Shown: piece after piece, positions 46,679 through 59,285 of the stretch
Numbering within the stretch: the stretch's first letter is position 1
Layout of the letters: every line of letters starts with the position of its first letter
NCBI GenBank assembly: GCA_019914995.1
Contig: CM034131.1
Span: forward strand, 6,418,501-6,482,500
Source: Acanthochlamys bracteata
Taxonomy: Eukaryota > Streptophyta > Magnoliopsida > Pandanales > Velloziaceae
DNA: 64,000 bases
Direction: 5' to 3'
Program-made: the position numbers and the translations under genes
Notes under the pieces: generated by a model
Databases searched by the model: none
Told to the model about the DNA's origin: nothing
What the model saw: only the letters and a program-made list of their open reading frames with translations

Positions 46679-49600
46679 ATGGAGGCGTTGAGGAAGCAGG
46701 CGAGCAAGCTCCGTGAACAAGTAGCAAAACAGCAACAGGTATTCGACTGTTAGATAGATTTAAAACAATGGCACTGAGATTTTCAAGCTCATTGTTGATT
46801 TCAGTCGACTTGTGATTGTTTACTTTTTGATTCGCAATAAAATTAAAATATTTGATTGAGCATGTAGTAGATTGGATCTCCATTTCTTGGTTTAACTTTC
46901 TGAGATCTCTGTTTCGCTCGCCTTCTGATTTGCTTTTCTTTTGAAATTATTTCGGGAATGTTATATGGATTGGAGATTTAAAACGACGTTATTGTGCTTC
47001 TAATAAGCGATAGGATTTGATAGCGTTGTAATTTAATTCAAAACTGATGTTAAACTGCAACAGTATGAACTGATATATGAAGAATTTTCTCAGATTTTAT
47101 GCTGGATGTAAATGTTATGCAGTTCCACACTGATATAGGTAAGACCTGATAGAGAATTCACACTTAATCATGCTTGCGCTTTCACATGAAGATTCTTGTA
47201 TCTGTTTAATGCTCCATTGTGGGTTGTGGTGTAGCGGGAATACACAGGTAGAAGTTCGATTCTCGATTCCGAAGAAAAGACCTTTATTAGTTGTTTCCCT
47301 ACCTATTGTTGTGGAAGCTGTTCTCAGTACAAATAGCTAAAAATGACTAAAGATTGAAAAACTTGTTGCTGTCGATTTATGAACCTCAAAGAGAGTGTTT
47401 AACTCTATACTACCCAGCAGGCCCTTAAACTGTTGCTTTGATAAAAATATTTTCCTCTATTTGGTTATTACTTTGGATGATAGTCTAGTGTTCTCAATTC
47501 CTTTTATCTCTTCTTGCCAAAGTTGACACCTCCAAATCTTTGACAATCATATAGGACCTATAAATTAATATATAAAATAAATCATTGCTGGAATTGAACT
47601 AATTTGCCCAAATACCTGTATTTTTTTCTTCAAACGGCATGGTATAACAGAACTGCACATGTAATGCTCCTTTGCTATATGGCATTTGTAATGTTGTTAA
47701 ATCTCTTCTAAAAGTTTTAAATCACAAATCCAGAACAAGGACATACTGTCTCTTACTCACTTCTTGGCAATTACTACTGCAGGCTGTTATAAAGCAGTTT
47801 GGTGGAACGGGCTATGAGAGCTCTGATGCCGTTGTTATAGATGAAGCCGAACTACAGAGACATCAGCAACTAGAAAAGTTATATAAGTCAACACGTACAG
47901 GAAGGGTAATCTTGTCTTAAATTCTCATTGGTGACTGCACTCTTTAATTTGTTGAAATTTAGTGGTCTATTCACTTTCATTACTTTACACGCATAAAAGC
48001 ATTTTATAGTTGATGCTTGTGTTCTTTGGATTTCTCCAAATGTATAGTTTCAGTAGATAGGCATATTAAAGGAGGTGCTCTCATGCACACTAGTAATTAG
48101 AAATCTGCATATATACTCAATATCGAATCTAGCCTTATCTAATCATCTCTTTGTCTGTCTTTTTATTTTGTGAGAGAGAGAGAGAGAGAGAGAGCTTGTT
48201 TATCTGATCTCTCTAATTGTCTAATTTAAGATGTGGGCTTGTTCTTACATAAGCACAATTGCACAAATCACATATTAATGCCCATGTAATCTTGTAAAAA
48301 TCAGTTTCAAAATGTTCTAGCACATGTTTGGTCTTGCAGATCTGCTTTATTTAGAAATCTTAAATTTTAAATTCTTGATGCCTCAGTAAAGGTAGGATGA
48401 ATTCATACTTTTTGATGATTTATTTGATGTTTGTCAGGATTCCTGTGTGGGTATCTTACTTAACAACTTTTTTACTTGTTGATGGGTTATCCATAACCTC
48501 TAATCTGGGTCAAGCTAAGATCAACTAGGTTGCCCAAATATCAAACTCGTGCTTGAAATTTTAGGTACACTAGCTTTGTAAATTATAACTTTAATTCAGT
48601 CCTCTGTATAGGCCTTCTTATCATTCTTGTGTATAAAGTGCACTCTCCATGTTGTCAGTACACTTCAGTTGCACCAAGTTAGATCCTTGGACTTTTGGGA
48701 AAAGCATGTTTCCAAATAAAGCTTGATATAGGATGTTAATACCAGAAACAAAAGCTAAAAGAAGCAAAAATATGTCAGAATTAAGGATTCAAGTTTCTTG
48801 AGAATGTGTGACCAATCAAACAGCAAAATAATAGTAATCTTTAACAAATCCAGCGATAATTTATATTTAATATCTACCTGCATAAAGGTGGATCAAGCTT
48901 AAGTTACACATAGAATTTTCGGAAGATGCTTGGTGAAGGTAAGGCTTGTTAGGACTATTGGAAAGCTACCTACCTAAAGGATTCTTCTTTCACTTGCAAA
49001 ATAACCTATTAAGGGAAGCAAAACAACCGTGGGTATGAGATCTCAATTTACCATCAAGGAATTAAGAACCTATTAAAGAAGATCAGATTCAAAGTTGTCT
49101 TTTTCACTTATAGGAGGTCATTTTACATCTTGAAACATAAAAGAAATTCAACGATGAAATCATACTTATATTATCAGATAATAATCGATAGTGTAGTTGT
49201 TTTTCATATGCTTATAAATCCGGTTGTGTTCCATTACCACATGGATATTTTGAACTCTACAATTCCAGTAGTTGATTATCATACTCAACTTACTAGAAAG
49301 GTTTTTTGTCCTTTGACTTTCAGGATTTCCAGAAAGAATTTGTACGAGCTGTTGAAGCCTTTGCGACCATTGGATATAAACATGTAGAAGTAGGTAATTT
49401 CGTTTCCCATATTATACAAACTTGTTTATTGTCAGGAACGACTTCAGGAATAGCAACTTTCTTTTGCGTGGTTATACTCTCTTTGAAGGAATTGTGGTAA
49501 GGATCACTTATTCTATTTTAGTCTTGACAAATAGGCAATAAGTTTTCAGAGGAGTGCTGTAAATATGGAGCGGAAAATGTTGTTAATGATGGAGTTCTAG

Positions 49601-52021
49601 CAAAAGCAGCATCTCTATATGGCGGTGTGATTGTCAATGTTGAAAAGGAGTATGATGAGCATAATAAGTTTCTATCTTCCCAGGTAAGCATAGTTTCGCT
49701 CCATTTTCCATTCCATTCAAGTGATTTTCTGATGCAAACCGTTCTTCTTGTGCACCAGAGGGGCTCATTTTCATGTATTGCTGGTTCTCTGTATCATTGT
49801 TGTTCTTTGCATTCAGCATAACATGTGAAAGCTTTTACCACTGTGTGCACTGTAGTGCTTGTAATCACGTCATCACCTAACTGTAATACTTGCAGCCTAA
49901 GCAAATACGCACTTGCATGAAGGCTGCCCCTTGCAGGAATCTAGCTCAATCTAGAGAGCTATTTCCCTTAGCTATGAGATTTCGTAGTCTAATATGTATT
50001 ACCACTGAAAGATTACAAGCTACCACTATGCCTTTAGGGGAAGTGCTCACAGTTCATTCCCCTAGAATTGATATAACTGCTGTATGTCTTCTGATATGAT
50101 TTTATTGGATGGGTTGGTTCCTGTATATTTCAAAATGAAACTTTGCAGGTCATGGAACCCTTAAGAGCAATGGCAACCGGTGCTCCCTTGGAAGATGCTC
50201 GTCACCTTGCACAACGGTATAGTCGCATGAGGCATGAAGCTGAGACTCAGGTAAAATATCCAAATGATGCAATTCGTTTGTTACTGTGTTCGGAACTTGA
50301 AATAGTTTACCTCATGTTTTGTTTTGTAACCATATGCCCTTTATCCTGCTCCTTGGAGATGGACTGACCCAGCAAATTAAACAGGCAGCAGAAGTAGCAA
50401 GAAGGCAAGCTCGAAGTAGAGAACCTCCAATTCTCGAAAACACTGCAAAGCTACAGGCAGCTGAGGCTAAGATGAAAGAGATTAGAGCAAATATGGCAAT
50501 TTTAGGAAAAGAAGCAGCAGCTGCACTATCTGCAGTAGAGGCACAGCAGCAGAGACTAACATACCAACGCTTAGTTTCCATGGTTTGGAAGCCCTCTCCT
50601 TAGTTGGTTAAAAAAATTATTTGATGACCATATGGTTGCAATAACTATTTTATTTATGGGGAGTGTTTTTGACATTGAAGGTGGAAGCCGAGAAATCATT
50701 TCATCTAAGAGTAGCTGCTATACTAGATGATGTTGAAGCCGAGGTAGTTTCACTGAATAAAAAAGTTACAGTGAAATAAAGATGATACTGTTTCTGACAA
50801 TATGAATTCTTTGTATAGATGGTTTCAGAAAAACAAAGAAAAGAAACCGCTCCTCCATCAGCTCCATCTCTCAAGCGCTCTGAGAAAGCGTTATATTTTC
50901 TGGCTGAGGTGATTCTGACAAATTTAGTTCACTGGAATAAGATGATCGGAAAGCTCTAAAGTATGGCCTAACAGTTTTTGTGTACTTAATAATGCAGGCA
51001 GTGCATCCTTTTGTTGCTCAATCTGAGAAGGAACTTAGTTTTGCAGTAGGTGACTATGTTGTTGTTCGGCAGGTACCTTTTTCATTAAGTTCTTGCATTG
51101 AATTGATTTCTATCTAGAGTCCCTTGTAAGCACATAGAATATTTAAATGATTGAGCATTGTGTTAGCGGACTAGTTCAGAACACGCTTTTTTGTCACTTA
51201 TTCTGGTGAAAAATTAGAGTATTTGCCTTTTACCCTATAATGTGCAACAATAATGAGGTCAAAGTACATTATAACTCATTTAGTATCTCTTGCTGACATT
51301 GTATGCTTAGCTTCTTGGTCTACCTAAGGTAAGTGTCGAGAGCAGGAGAGTATAGATACTAAGAAGTAAGAAGAATATATAGAACTAGCTTGCAGTATAA
51401 TATTTTTTATAAGGTTGTATCTTCAAGTGGTTCAGCTTTAAATGAGTTACCGATGCTAAGAGTTGTGAGCATTAAAAACACACTGCAATATGAGGGTGGA
51501 AGAAGAATACCTAAAGAAGATTCATGATGCAATAAAATTGGATACATGATTTGAATCGTCTAGAATGAATGCGAAGGTGTTCAGAGGATTATTCTTGCAA
51601 TATTCAGTAACTTGGGTCTAACCTTAATAGTTTGGGTCCTTGTTAGTAGGCGAGAACAATAGTATGGATATACTAATTGCTGTTTATTTGAAGGCTGTTG
51701 CTGAATCTTTTGTTTCTCCATTTGAAATTTGTCATGGATCATGAGAAGATTATAAACGCCCTTTTTCTTGCTAAATTTTCTTTGCCAGTAACTCATCTAA
51801 CAAGATCATCAGCTTATGATGATTTTGTTGTATGATAATATGTATAATTGCAGAACTGTGATAGAAAGTCATGCTTTAACATTATTTGCTTCTTGTTTCA
51901 GGTCAGTCCATCAGGATGGTCTGAAGGAGAATGCAGGGGCAATTCAGGGTGGTTTCCTTCAACATTTGTTGAGAAGAGGCACAATATACCCACCAACAAA
52001 ATATTCTCTCGAGTCGCCTAG
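46679..52021 (+). CDS. SH3P3: SH3 domain-containing protein, SH3P3 type
   Basis: Ten exons: 46679-46738, 47783-47905, 49324-49393, 49550-49683, 50149-50250, 50385-50582, 50681-50743, 50819-50908, 50998-51072 and 51902-52021, 344 residues. Residues 1-250 form the BAR-like helical part: MEALRKQASKLREQVAKQQQ, AVIKQFGGTGYESSDAVVID, PLRAMATGAPLEDARHLAQR, NMAILGKEAAAALSAVEAQQ. The C-terminal SH3 domain (about 278-332) reads YFLAEAVHPFVAQSEKELSF...VGDYVVVRQ...GWSEGECRGNSGWFPSTFVE. Plant SH3P proteins bind membranes and clathrin, dynamin-like and ESCRT partners in trafficking, cell-plate formation and autophagy. By resemblance it is closest to Arabidopsis SH3P3. The exon 3/exon 4 join lacks about five residues present in that family (GTKLS-like), so a micro-exon may be missed there. 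Introns 1 and 2 exceed 1 kb. Confidence 0.92.
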
Positions 52022-52997
52022 TTGTTGGACCTTTCTTGCTCCATGTGGTTGTACTTTATATCCTTAACTTCATCATTTTTCACAATGTGAAGAAATGCGT
52101 TTATCCACTCAGTTTTCTTGTCAAAGTGTTCACAATCTATCAATTCATTAATTTACTGTTAGAAACTCTTGCAGTTTGGGCAGTGTATAATGTCGGGTAT
52201 TGACAGATTGTAACATCTGCTTGATATGCTACCTCTTGTTCTCAATATACAGTGAGACTACTACGGTAGCTGGAAACCATGATATTCAGCCGTTCCGCAG
52301 GACGTAGTTTCAGACTTATATCAGCAGAAGCAATTAAACTTGGATATGATTATCTTCCATATGAATATAAACACTGGCGTATTTTTTAGTTTTTGTTAGA
52401 TTTAATGAGTATATATCACATATACAGCTAAAGGTAAGTGGGAGTTGGTACTGATTTGTAACGCCCAACTATTAAGTAGATCTTGCTTGCTTTGGGTCCA
52501 TATTTTCATGTTAGAAGCAGATTGCTTATAGACGTGGCTAACTCCGGCTAGCAGGATTGTGAAATATAATGCCTTTCTATAAGATGAAAGAGAAACCAAA
52601 AAGAAAATATTAGAACTATGTAACACACGAGATTCAAGAGAAATCATCACATACACGAATGTGTTATATATTGAACAAGAATCTTATCTGGTTGACAAAG
52701 ATTCCACACTCTACAGAATGCAAAATGCTTGAATTTTACATGTTGGCAGCATTTTGACCAACCAAAGTAAATAACTATTCTGCTCTATCACCAGGTGTCA
52801 TCATGACTTACAGCAACGGTTGGAAAAAACACCAGAGAATGTTACAAGTTGAAGGAAGTATATGGAGTACGTAGAAATCTTTATAATCACATCCTTTCAC
52901 CATGGTGAAGGTATTCCAATAGATTATACTAGAATATAATGCAATGCCAACTAGTTGTAGTAGCCGATAGTTGAAGTGCGCAGCATGCCATGCCTTT
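52022..52997. other. Gap between two convergent genes
   Basis: This holds the 3' flanks of the SH3P3-type and FLX-like genes, which face each other. AT-rich, with no exon or repeat recognised. Confidence 0.4.
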
Positions 52998-55933
52998 TCA
53001 CCTAAGCCCATGAGCTCGCTGAGGATCATATGCAACCCAAGAACCTTGGGCAGGTCCAGATCCATACTGAAGAGCATTCTCAGTAACACCACCCAGTACC
53101 TTTTAACAAAATAAGGCTTTAAAATGAAGTATACATGAATTGCATGTGCAACGAAAAACAAACGGCAAACTGCAGAAAAAAGAACTCATAAGTTCTCTAG
53201 ATGTTAGTCCAGATATAATTTGGGACATACAGGATTTGAGAAGTAGCCTGGATAAAGATTTCCGGCATAACTTGGATCCGCATTTGCATAGTTCCCACCA
53301 TATGCTGCTGCAGTAGATCCTGAAAATAGAAGACAAAAGGAGAGAGTTTACTACAAATACAAGAAGCAACGAAGATAGAACATGACAAAGCATACAAAAG
53401 AGATTCTTCAATTCAGTGACTCCAGAAAACTAGAGCAAACAGAGTACCTTCATAAAGAGAATCCTCCAACAAAGGAGGTTTCAAATTTCTTTTAATACAA
53501 TTACCTTTCTATTAGAGGCAAGCACGTCTGTCTGTTGTCAAATTGCAAAGGATAGGCGAGGGAAGGAAAATTTTGTACATCATCATCTTCAAGATTGTGG
53601 ATTAGGAAAAAGCTAAGTGTTCAATAATAATGGAGATGTAGAAATAAGCTTGACAATGGTAAAAAAGGCTGCTACCTAGTTCGGCTTAAAATGAGAATAC
53701 AACAAGGCTCACAATAATGACAATCATAATGATACATACAACAAGTTCAACACAAGTTTAATTATTTTACATTAATGCAGCAACCAAGTTTAAAACAAGT
53801 TTAATTATTTTACTTAGCAATTGATCCAGCTACCATCATCTGCATTTGATATTCATCATAAGAGGCGAGTTGATCAGGAGACTAAGGCGTTTTAATACCT
53901 TGATTACCAGCAGCAGCTGCAGCCCTTGCTCTTTTCTCTGCATTAGAAATTTCTGCACGCAGCTTCTCCACCTCACGAGCCATTGTGATAAGGTTCTTCT
54001 CCATCACCTGACCCTGCTCATAATTGTCAGAATATCCTTTCTTCTCAAACTCAATAGCACTCCTGCATTTTGATAAACAGAACTAAGGATTCCCCAAGTA
54101 AGAATAATCAACTTGTAAACAATGAAGATGAATATATAATACTAAAAAATAACAACCAACTTAGTCACTGAACTTTCTAATATCCTAACTGAAAATACAG
54201 AACTACAAATTCCTACGAACCCCTCAATATTGTTCCTTTGAAGCTCTCTCATTACTATTAGAAAATGAAATAGATGAAGAGTTAACAAAGGGTAGAAAAG
54301 AAAAAGTAATATTACTTGGATCGTTGTATTTCCTGCTTCAAATTCTCAATCTCAGCTTTCATTGCTTGTGTCTGCTGCGAGTCTGCCATGGCTCGAGCTA
54401 AATCTTGTCTGAGAGCCTGAATCTGTGCTAAGAGTTCCTGCCTTGAGGCATTGAGCTTCTGGATGTCCCCTCGAACCTGTATAAGCTCTGACCTAGTTTC
54501 CTCAACTGCCCGAAGCTCCATCTCCAACTTCATAAACTTCTCATAAACCTACAGATTGCAAAATATGGATACCATTCATATATAGATATAGAACAAACAT
54601 GAAAGGCAACAATACCAAGCAAATTAAATAAGCCCAACAACACCGAAGATTCCAAAAGCCCCGTTATTGATTATTCAACTGCACTGTGTGTTCCTTTCTA
54701 CATGTTTGGAGGGTGACAATATGTTCCTTTGATGTAGAACTGCAGTATCTACATATAGCAGTTATGCATAACACGGCTATATTTTAGACTTCTACTATAA
54801 CATAAGCAGCATGCTAATAGTCTGAGATCAGTGCAGCAAATAATTTGCCAGAATTGCAGAATTGCTACCAAGTCTTCTGAATCATATAGCTCAAATAAGC
54901 ATGTCAGCTTGGGCAATGCCATTCATCAGATAGCATCCTTTAACATAAATCTGAAAAACAATCAACTGAGTGTTCTCTAGCCAACATTCCGTATAACAGA
55001 ATTACTCAGAGATTCCCGACTGATTTCAGCAACATCATACTATAATAGCACCTAACTTTCTAGAATCTTTTCGCTAGCCAAAATAAAAGTGTCCAGTTTT
55101 AGAACTTTCTTCACAGAAACAATTCCCACAACAACCACGGTAATCTGTAACTGGGCCAGGCAAGAGGTGTCGTCTTGTTCCTGCTCCTCCTTTTATGCTT
55201 CGAGGACGGAGGCCCTACGGTAGGTAACAGCAGGCACAAGTACTTGACGAAATGGACCTAGCATAAATTTCACATTCTCCCTCTCAAAAACGACTGGAAA
55301 AGGACAGGAATTCCTCTAAACTATGGAGAAACAAATGCAGAGTAACTAGTAGGTGTTTACTTTCAGGATAAACTAAATTGTAGAAGATCAAGGTAACTGT
55401 CGCTACTTTTCTTAATCGTTAGCTATAAGATTTATCAAACTTGTTATAAGATGAATTATTTGACCTGCAACTTTTACGACTTCACTTAACAATTGAATTT
55501 ATTGAACTAAACTGTACAATTCTAAGCAGAAGAACTCATAACAACAAGAAGAAAACAAATCAACCTCTCGGAAGGGGATATCATTCTCGGGATTAGCATT
55601 GGCGCTGAGAGCATGGGCTGCTAGTTGGATCTCATGATGAACTGCTGCAAGCTCCTGCTTAAGTGCCACATGCGTCGCTGCTAACCGTTGATTATCGACC
55701 AACATAGCCTGTACATCATGCAATTGAGCCGCCGCACGCTCCTCAATAACCGCCGAATGGTGTGCTTGAGGCGGAGGTGGATGACCAAATCGGAGTTCAT
55801 CGATCACCGCGAGGTGAGACGATGGAGGAGGACCGAATCGGATATCGTCGAGAACGTGCGGCGTCGGCGGTGGACCAAGACCACGGGTCCCGTAATGGTG
55901 CGGCGGCGGGTGGTGTCGATTGCGGCCGGACAT
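52998..55933 (-). CDS. FLXL1: FLX-like (FLOWERING LOCUS C EXPRESSOR-like) coiled-coil protein
   Basis: Five minus-strand exons: 55933-55565, 54548-54316, 54062-53899, 53319-53231 and 53099-52998, all in phase, 318 residues. The N-terminus is Pro/His-rich (MSGRNRHHPPPHHYGTRGLG, then repeated RFGPPP/RFGHPP). A long coiled coil follows (about 60-250) with family landmarks MLVDNQRLAATHVALKQELA, YEKFMKLEMELRAVEETRSE, LRQDLARAMADSQQ, FEKKGYSDNYEQGQVMEKNL and MAREVEKLRAEISNAEKRAR. The C-terminus is Gly/Tyr/Ala-rich. FLX and its relatives act with FRIGIDA in FLC transcription in Arabidopsis; several FLX-like members have broader or unknown roles. The closest by eye is FLX-like 1, so the symbol is provisional. 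Upstream (about 56009-56025, minus strand) is a TTGGGCTCCAATTGGGCC-like site II pair. Confidence 0.9.
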
Positions 55934-56477
55934 GGCGAGTGAAGACGGAGATGGAAGGAGGTTTTTCTCAGGGCCGCAGGAGGAAGAATGCCGTTCTTTT
56001 GTTTTTTGTTGGGCTCCAATTGGGCCGTCAGCCTGCTCAGATAACTTTCTTTTTTCAAAAAGAGCTTATTATATATTATGTGCTAACAAATGAAAAACAT
56101 TAGAATAAGCAACTTCTGCTCATTGCATCAGCTACGCATAACCCAGCTGTGGATCCCAGCAATGTGCATCCAGATGAAGGATTAAGAAGCTAATATCATT
56201 CACAAAATTTTATTCAGATGAAGGATTAAAAAGCTTTGTTAGAAAACAAATATTAAGAAAGATATAGTTCCACGTTCTTTATCGTTAGTTTTGAAATAAT
56301 ATTTATAAAAATTTGAACTCATTTTTGTATCGTCAATTAATTTTAAAAAAGGTTTTAAATCATTGTATATACAAAGTGACGTATTGAAAAACTCTTTGAA
56401 CATCTCGCACAAAACCATCATCTTAGTTGAGATGCATGACATCTTTATGCTCTTTGATTGATGGAAAGAGCCAGTGA
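55934..56477 (-). promoter_or_regulatory. FLX-like gene promoter region
   Basis: The purine-rich plus strand just upstream (GAAGACGGAGATGGAAGGAGG) is a CT-rich leader when read as mRNA. GGGCTCC and TGGGCC motifs lie at 56009-56026. The rest up to the LTR element shows no feature. Confidence 0.4.
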
Positions 56478-56481
56478 CTTT

Positions 56482-57004
56482 TGTCACGGTATGGTTATTT
56501 TAGCTATTCTTCCCATCGAAATTACTTTGGTAAAATACTTTTTATCTAGGTAAAATTATCTTGTACATAAGCCAAGTCTAGAGTAAGGTAGAATACTCTA
56601 AAGAAAAGATAATTGGTATAAATCTAGAGTATGGTAGAGAATACTCTAGAAAGGTAGAAATTTTTGTAAAAAATATTATGTAAGAACTTTTTAGACTATG
56701 TATTCTCCACAGTCCGATCAAATCAATCTCCACCGTCCGTTCAGAAAGTGGAGGAGCTATAAATAGGAGGATAAGGACCCTCATTTGAGGCATCAAGCAT
56801 TTCAACCAAGAGTTGTACCAAGCCAAAGTAATATAAAATTTTCCTTCTAAAAAGCTCTCTTCAAGTGTTTCTTACTTTTCCTCTAATCCATCCGAGTTTT
56901 CTTAGCTATCTTTGATAGCTCATTTGAGTGAAGGGCTGATTTATCCACAAAGGAGTGTGACTAAGTGCCGCACGAGCCAAAGTAAAAACTCTAGGCCCGT
57001 GACA
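56482..57004 (+). repeat. 5' long terminal repeat
   Basis: A 523-bp LTR bounded by the inverted octamers TGTCACGG and CCGTGACA, so it begins TG and ends CA. It stops two bases before the primer-binding site. A candidate promoter signal, GCTATAAATAGG, lies at about 56757-56768. Confidence 0.8.
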
Positions 57005-57006
57005 AG

Positions 57007-57019
57007 TGGTATCAGAGCC
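57007..57019 (+). other. Retrotransposon primer-binding site (initiator tRNA-Met type)
   Basis: TGGTATCAGAGCC, two bases downstream of the LTR end, is the standard plant LTR-element site complementary to the 3' end of initiator methionine tRNA. It confirms the LTR boundary and the plus-strand orientation. Confidence 0.9.
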
Positions 57020-57038
57020 AAGGTTTTGCCAATAAAAA

Positions 57039-58612
57039 ATGGCAAGCGGAAGCGATGTTACCATCCATGAAGGAAGGGAGATAGAAAAGAGAGCTCCCGA
57101 TAGTGGTCGTCAATGGAAGGAGAAGTCTAGGGACGTTATGGCGGACGTGAATGCAAGACTCGCTAGGGTGGAGCTTGCTATGGCGGATAATGTGAACTAG
57201 TTTGAGTAGTTGGACCAAAGTATTGAGAAACTCGAGAAGGGACAAGAAGAGCTTCGTGGGGAGATGCAAGGTACCTTGAACGTGGTGGCCAAATCATCGT
57301 CTCACCAAGATAAGATCCTTAAAGACTCTCTTTTGGGTGATGTGGATGCTCTTAGGAGGGAAGTAACGACTCTTAGGGAAAAGGTAGCAAGGATAGCTAC
57401 CGAGTTGAGGGATATCCGAGAGGACTGGGCACTTTGCAAGATGACGGTTATACAAGGGGGAGTTTTCGCCGTACCCTCAACTTCGACTCCTTCGAAGATG
57501 GATGTTCCAAGACTCAAGGCGTATAAGGGTACGCGGAACGCGAAGGAGATTGATAACTTTTTTTGGAGCTTGGAGTAACTCTTTAGGAGTACCGGCATCA
57601 CGGAGGATGCATGTAAGATCGATCATACCACTCTTTATCTTGAAGATACCGCAATGGTATGGTGGAGGAGTAGGCATGCCGAGATCGAGAGGGGTATCTG
57701 CACTATTGCCATTTGGGAAAAGTTCAAGAGGGAATTCAAACGGCATTTCTATCCGGTGAATGCCGAGGATGAGGCAAGGGCAAAGCTTTGACGCTTGACC
57801 CATCGGGGCAGTATAAGGGACTATGTCAAGAAATTTTCAGAGTTGATCTTAGAGATCCCCGATTTTCCTGAAAGGGAGGCCCTTTTTGCTTTCATGGACG
57901 GATTGCAAACATGGGCGAGATTGGAGATTCAACATAGAGGACCTCAAGATCTCAACTCTATCATTGCCATAGCTGAGTCCCTTATAGAGTTCCAACAGTC
58001 TGAAAAGCATAAGCCTCGAGAAGATTTTAAGGACAATGGTGGTGAAGATAACCAACAAGTCAAGAAAGCAACGGTTGATCCATCGAAGACTAAGGGAGGC
58101 GCCCATAGAGGCCAAGGAAGCAATGGTAACAATTGAGGGAATGGTAAAATCCACTAAAATGCTTTCTTTGTGATGGACCACATATGGCTAAAGAGTGCCC
58201 AAAACGAAACAAGCTTTAAGCCTTAATGGAAATAATGGATGGGCCACAAGAGCAACTTGGAGAAGTAAATATGGGTTCTTTACAACTCCTTCATTCCGTT
58301 AAAGCCAACGATGATGTGCCGCGACGTGCAGTGAAGGGACGACCGTACGTGATGACCAAGGTTAATGTGCAAGAGATACGCACTTTGGTGAACACAGGGG
58401 CTACCCACAACTTCCTTGAGGAGAAGGAAGTTAAAAGACTTAGAGTCCAGTACGAAACGGGACGAGGATGGCTTAAAATAGTAAACTCCGAACCCAAATC
58501 AATTTTAGGAGTTGCTTGTGGAGTAAAGACACGCATAGGTGAGTGGTCTGGCCTTGTGGACTTCTTCGTTGTAAACATTGATGATTTTCCGATAGTGCTT
58601 GGGATGGAGTAA
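57039..58612 (+). pseudogene. gag-protease region of the gypsy element, decayed
   Basis: From ATG 57039 (MASGSDVTIHEGREIEKRAP) the frame meets TAG at about 57198 and 57207. It continues through the Retrotrans_gag region (MDVPRLKAYKGTRNAKEIDN...FRSTGITEDACKIDHTTLYL...KFKREFKRHFYPVN), with further stops at about 57577 and 57789. The gag part ends at a zinc knuckle (CFLCDGPHMAKECPKRNK, about 58159-58212). A protease domain follows (58226-58612) and ends at DFPIVLGME. The protease active-site motif reads LVNTGATHNF with Asn (AAC, 58391-58393) where Asp is required. Order and motifs are those of plant Ty3/gypsy elements. The copy is inactive. Confidence 0.85.
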
Positions 58613-58638
58613 AGACACGCATAGGCCCGTGACACTTT

Positions 58639-58860
58639 GCTTTGGTAGTTTCCTTCTTTGATATGAATTTACAAATTTATTGGGAGTCAGTTGTCGAAAC
58701 ATTACCAAGATAAAAATTCATCATAGAAATTCAAATATTAAATGCAGTTGCTCACTTTTGAGGTAGAAAAGGATGACCAAAATTTGGGATGGACCTTGTA
58801 AGGGGTACACTATTGGTCTTCTCATCTGCTTTACCGCCTTCTGTTCTTCCATCTGAGTCT
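58639..58860. other. Short spacer, nothing recognised
   Basis: AT-rich sequence between the retrotransposon and a MITE-like block. No feature seen. Confidence 0.3.
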
Positions 58861-59115
58861 TAGAAAACGTTTGAGAGTACTTTTAAAATAGAATTTTTTA
58901 TAATAAAAAATATTTTTTATTTTTTTATAAAATAAGTTCTATTTTTTTATCTCAAAAAATAATAAAAATAAGTAAAAAAATCTCATTACGTAAAATTTTT
59001 CTATACTTTCTATAATTTTAAATAAATTCTCTAAATATTTATAAATAATATATTAAGAAACGTTAAATAAAAAATTTAAAAACTATTTTTGGTGTAACTA
59101 ATGCCAAATGCCCCC
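58861..59115. mobile_element. AT-rich MITE-like block with Harbinger-like end
   Basis: Left end TAGAAAACGTTTGAGAGTAC. The reverse complement of the right end is GGGGGCATTTGGCATTAGTT, very close to the right end of the local Harbinger element (GGGGGCGTTTGGGATTGC). The body resembles 40149-40398. No exact target duplication was fixed. Confidence 0.6.
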
Positions 59116-59285
59116 TTTTTCAACCTTTTCTTTTTCTATTTCAGTTCCAAAATTGCACAGCCTCCCAACTTCTATTGGGGCTAACCTTAACCTTCTTCTG
59201 GAAAGCTTCATCAATCAATAAAATATAACAAATTAGAAACCGAAATCTACAACAATTAAGATCAGGAATAGATGCCGATGTTGAA

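Larger units (their letters stand above)
56482..58634 (+). mobile_element. Internally deleted Ty3/gypsy-type LTR retrotransposon
   Basis: A complete 5' LTR (56482-57004, TGTCACGG...CCGTGACA) is followed by a primer-binding site and a gag-protease region with stops. The element then ends abruptly in AGGCCCGTGACA (58623-58634), identical to the last 12 bases of the 5' LTR. The flanks CTTT (56478-56481) and CTTT (58635-58638) look like a target duplication. Reverse transcriptase, RNase H, integrase and nearly all of the 3' LTR are missing. Confidence 0.8.

Noticed and set aside
47215..47275. SINE or tRNA-like fragment (GTGGTGTAGCGGGAA and GAAGTTCGATTCTCG inside SH3P3 intron 1)
   Set aside because: The A-box-like and B-box-like motifs resemble a plant SINE head, but the distance and surrounding bases do not form a tRNA and no tail or target duplication was found.
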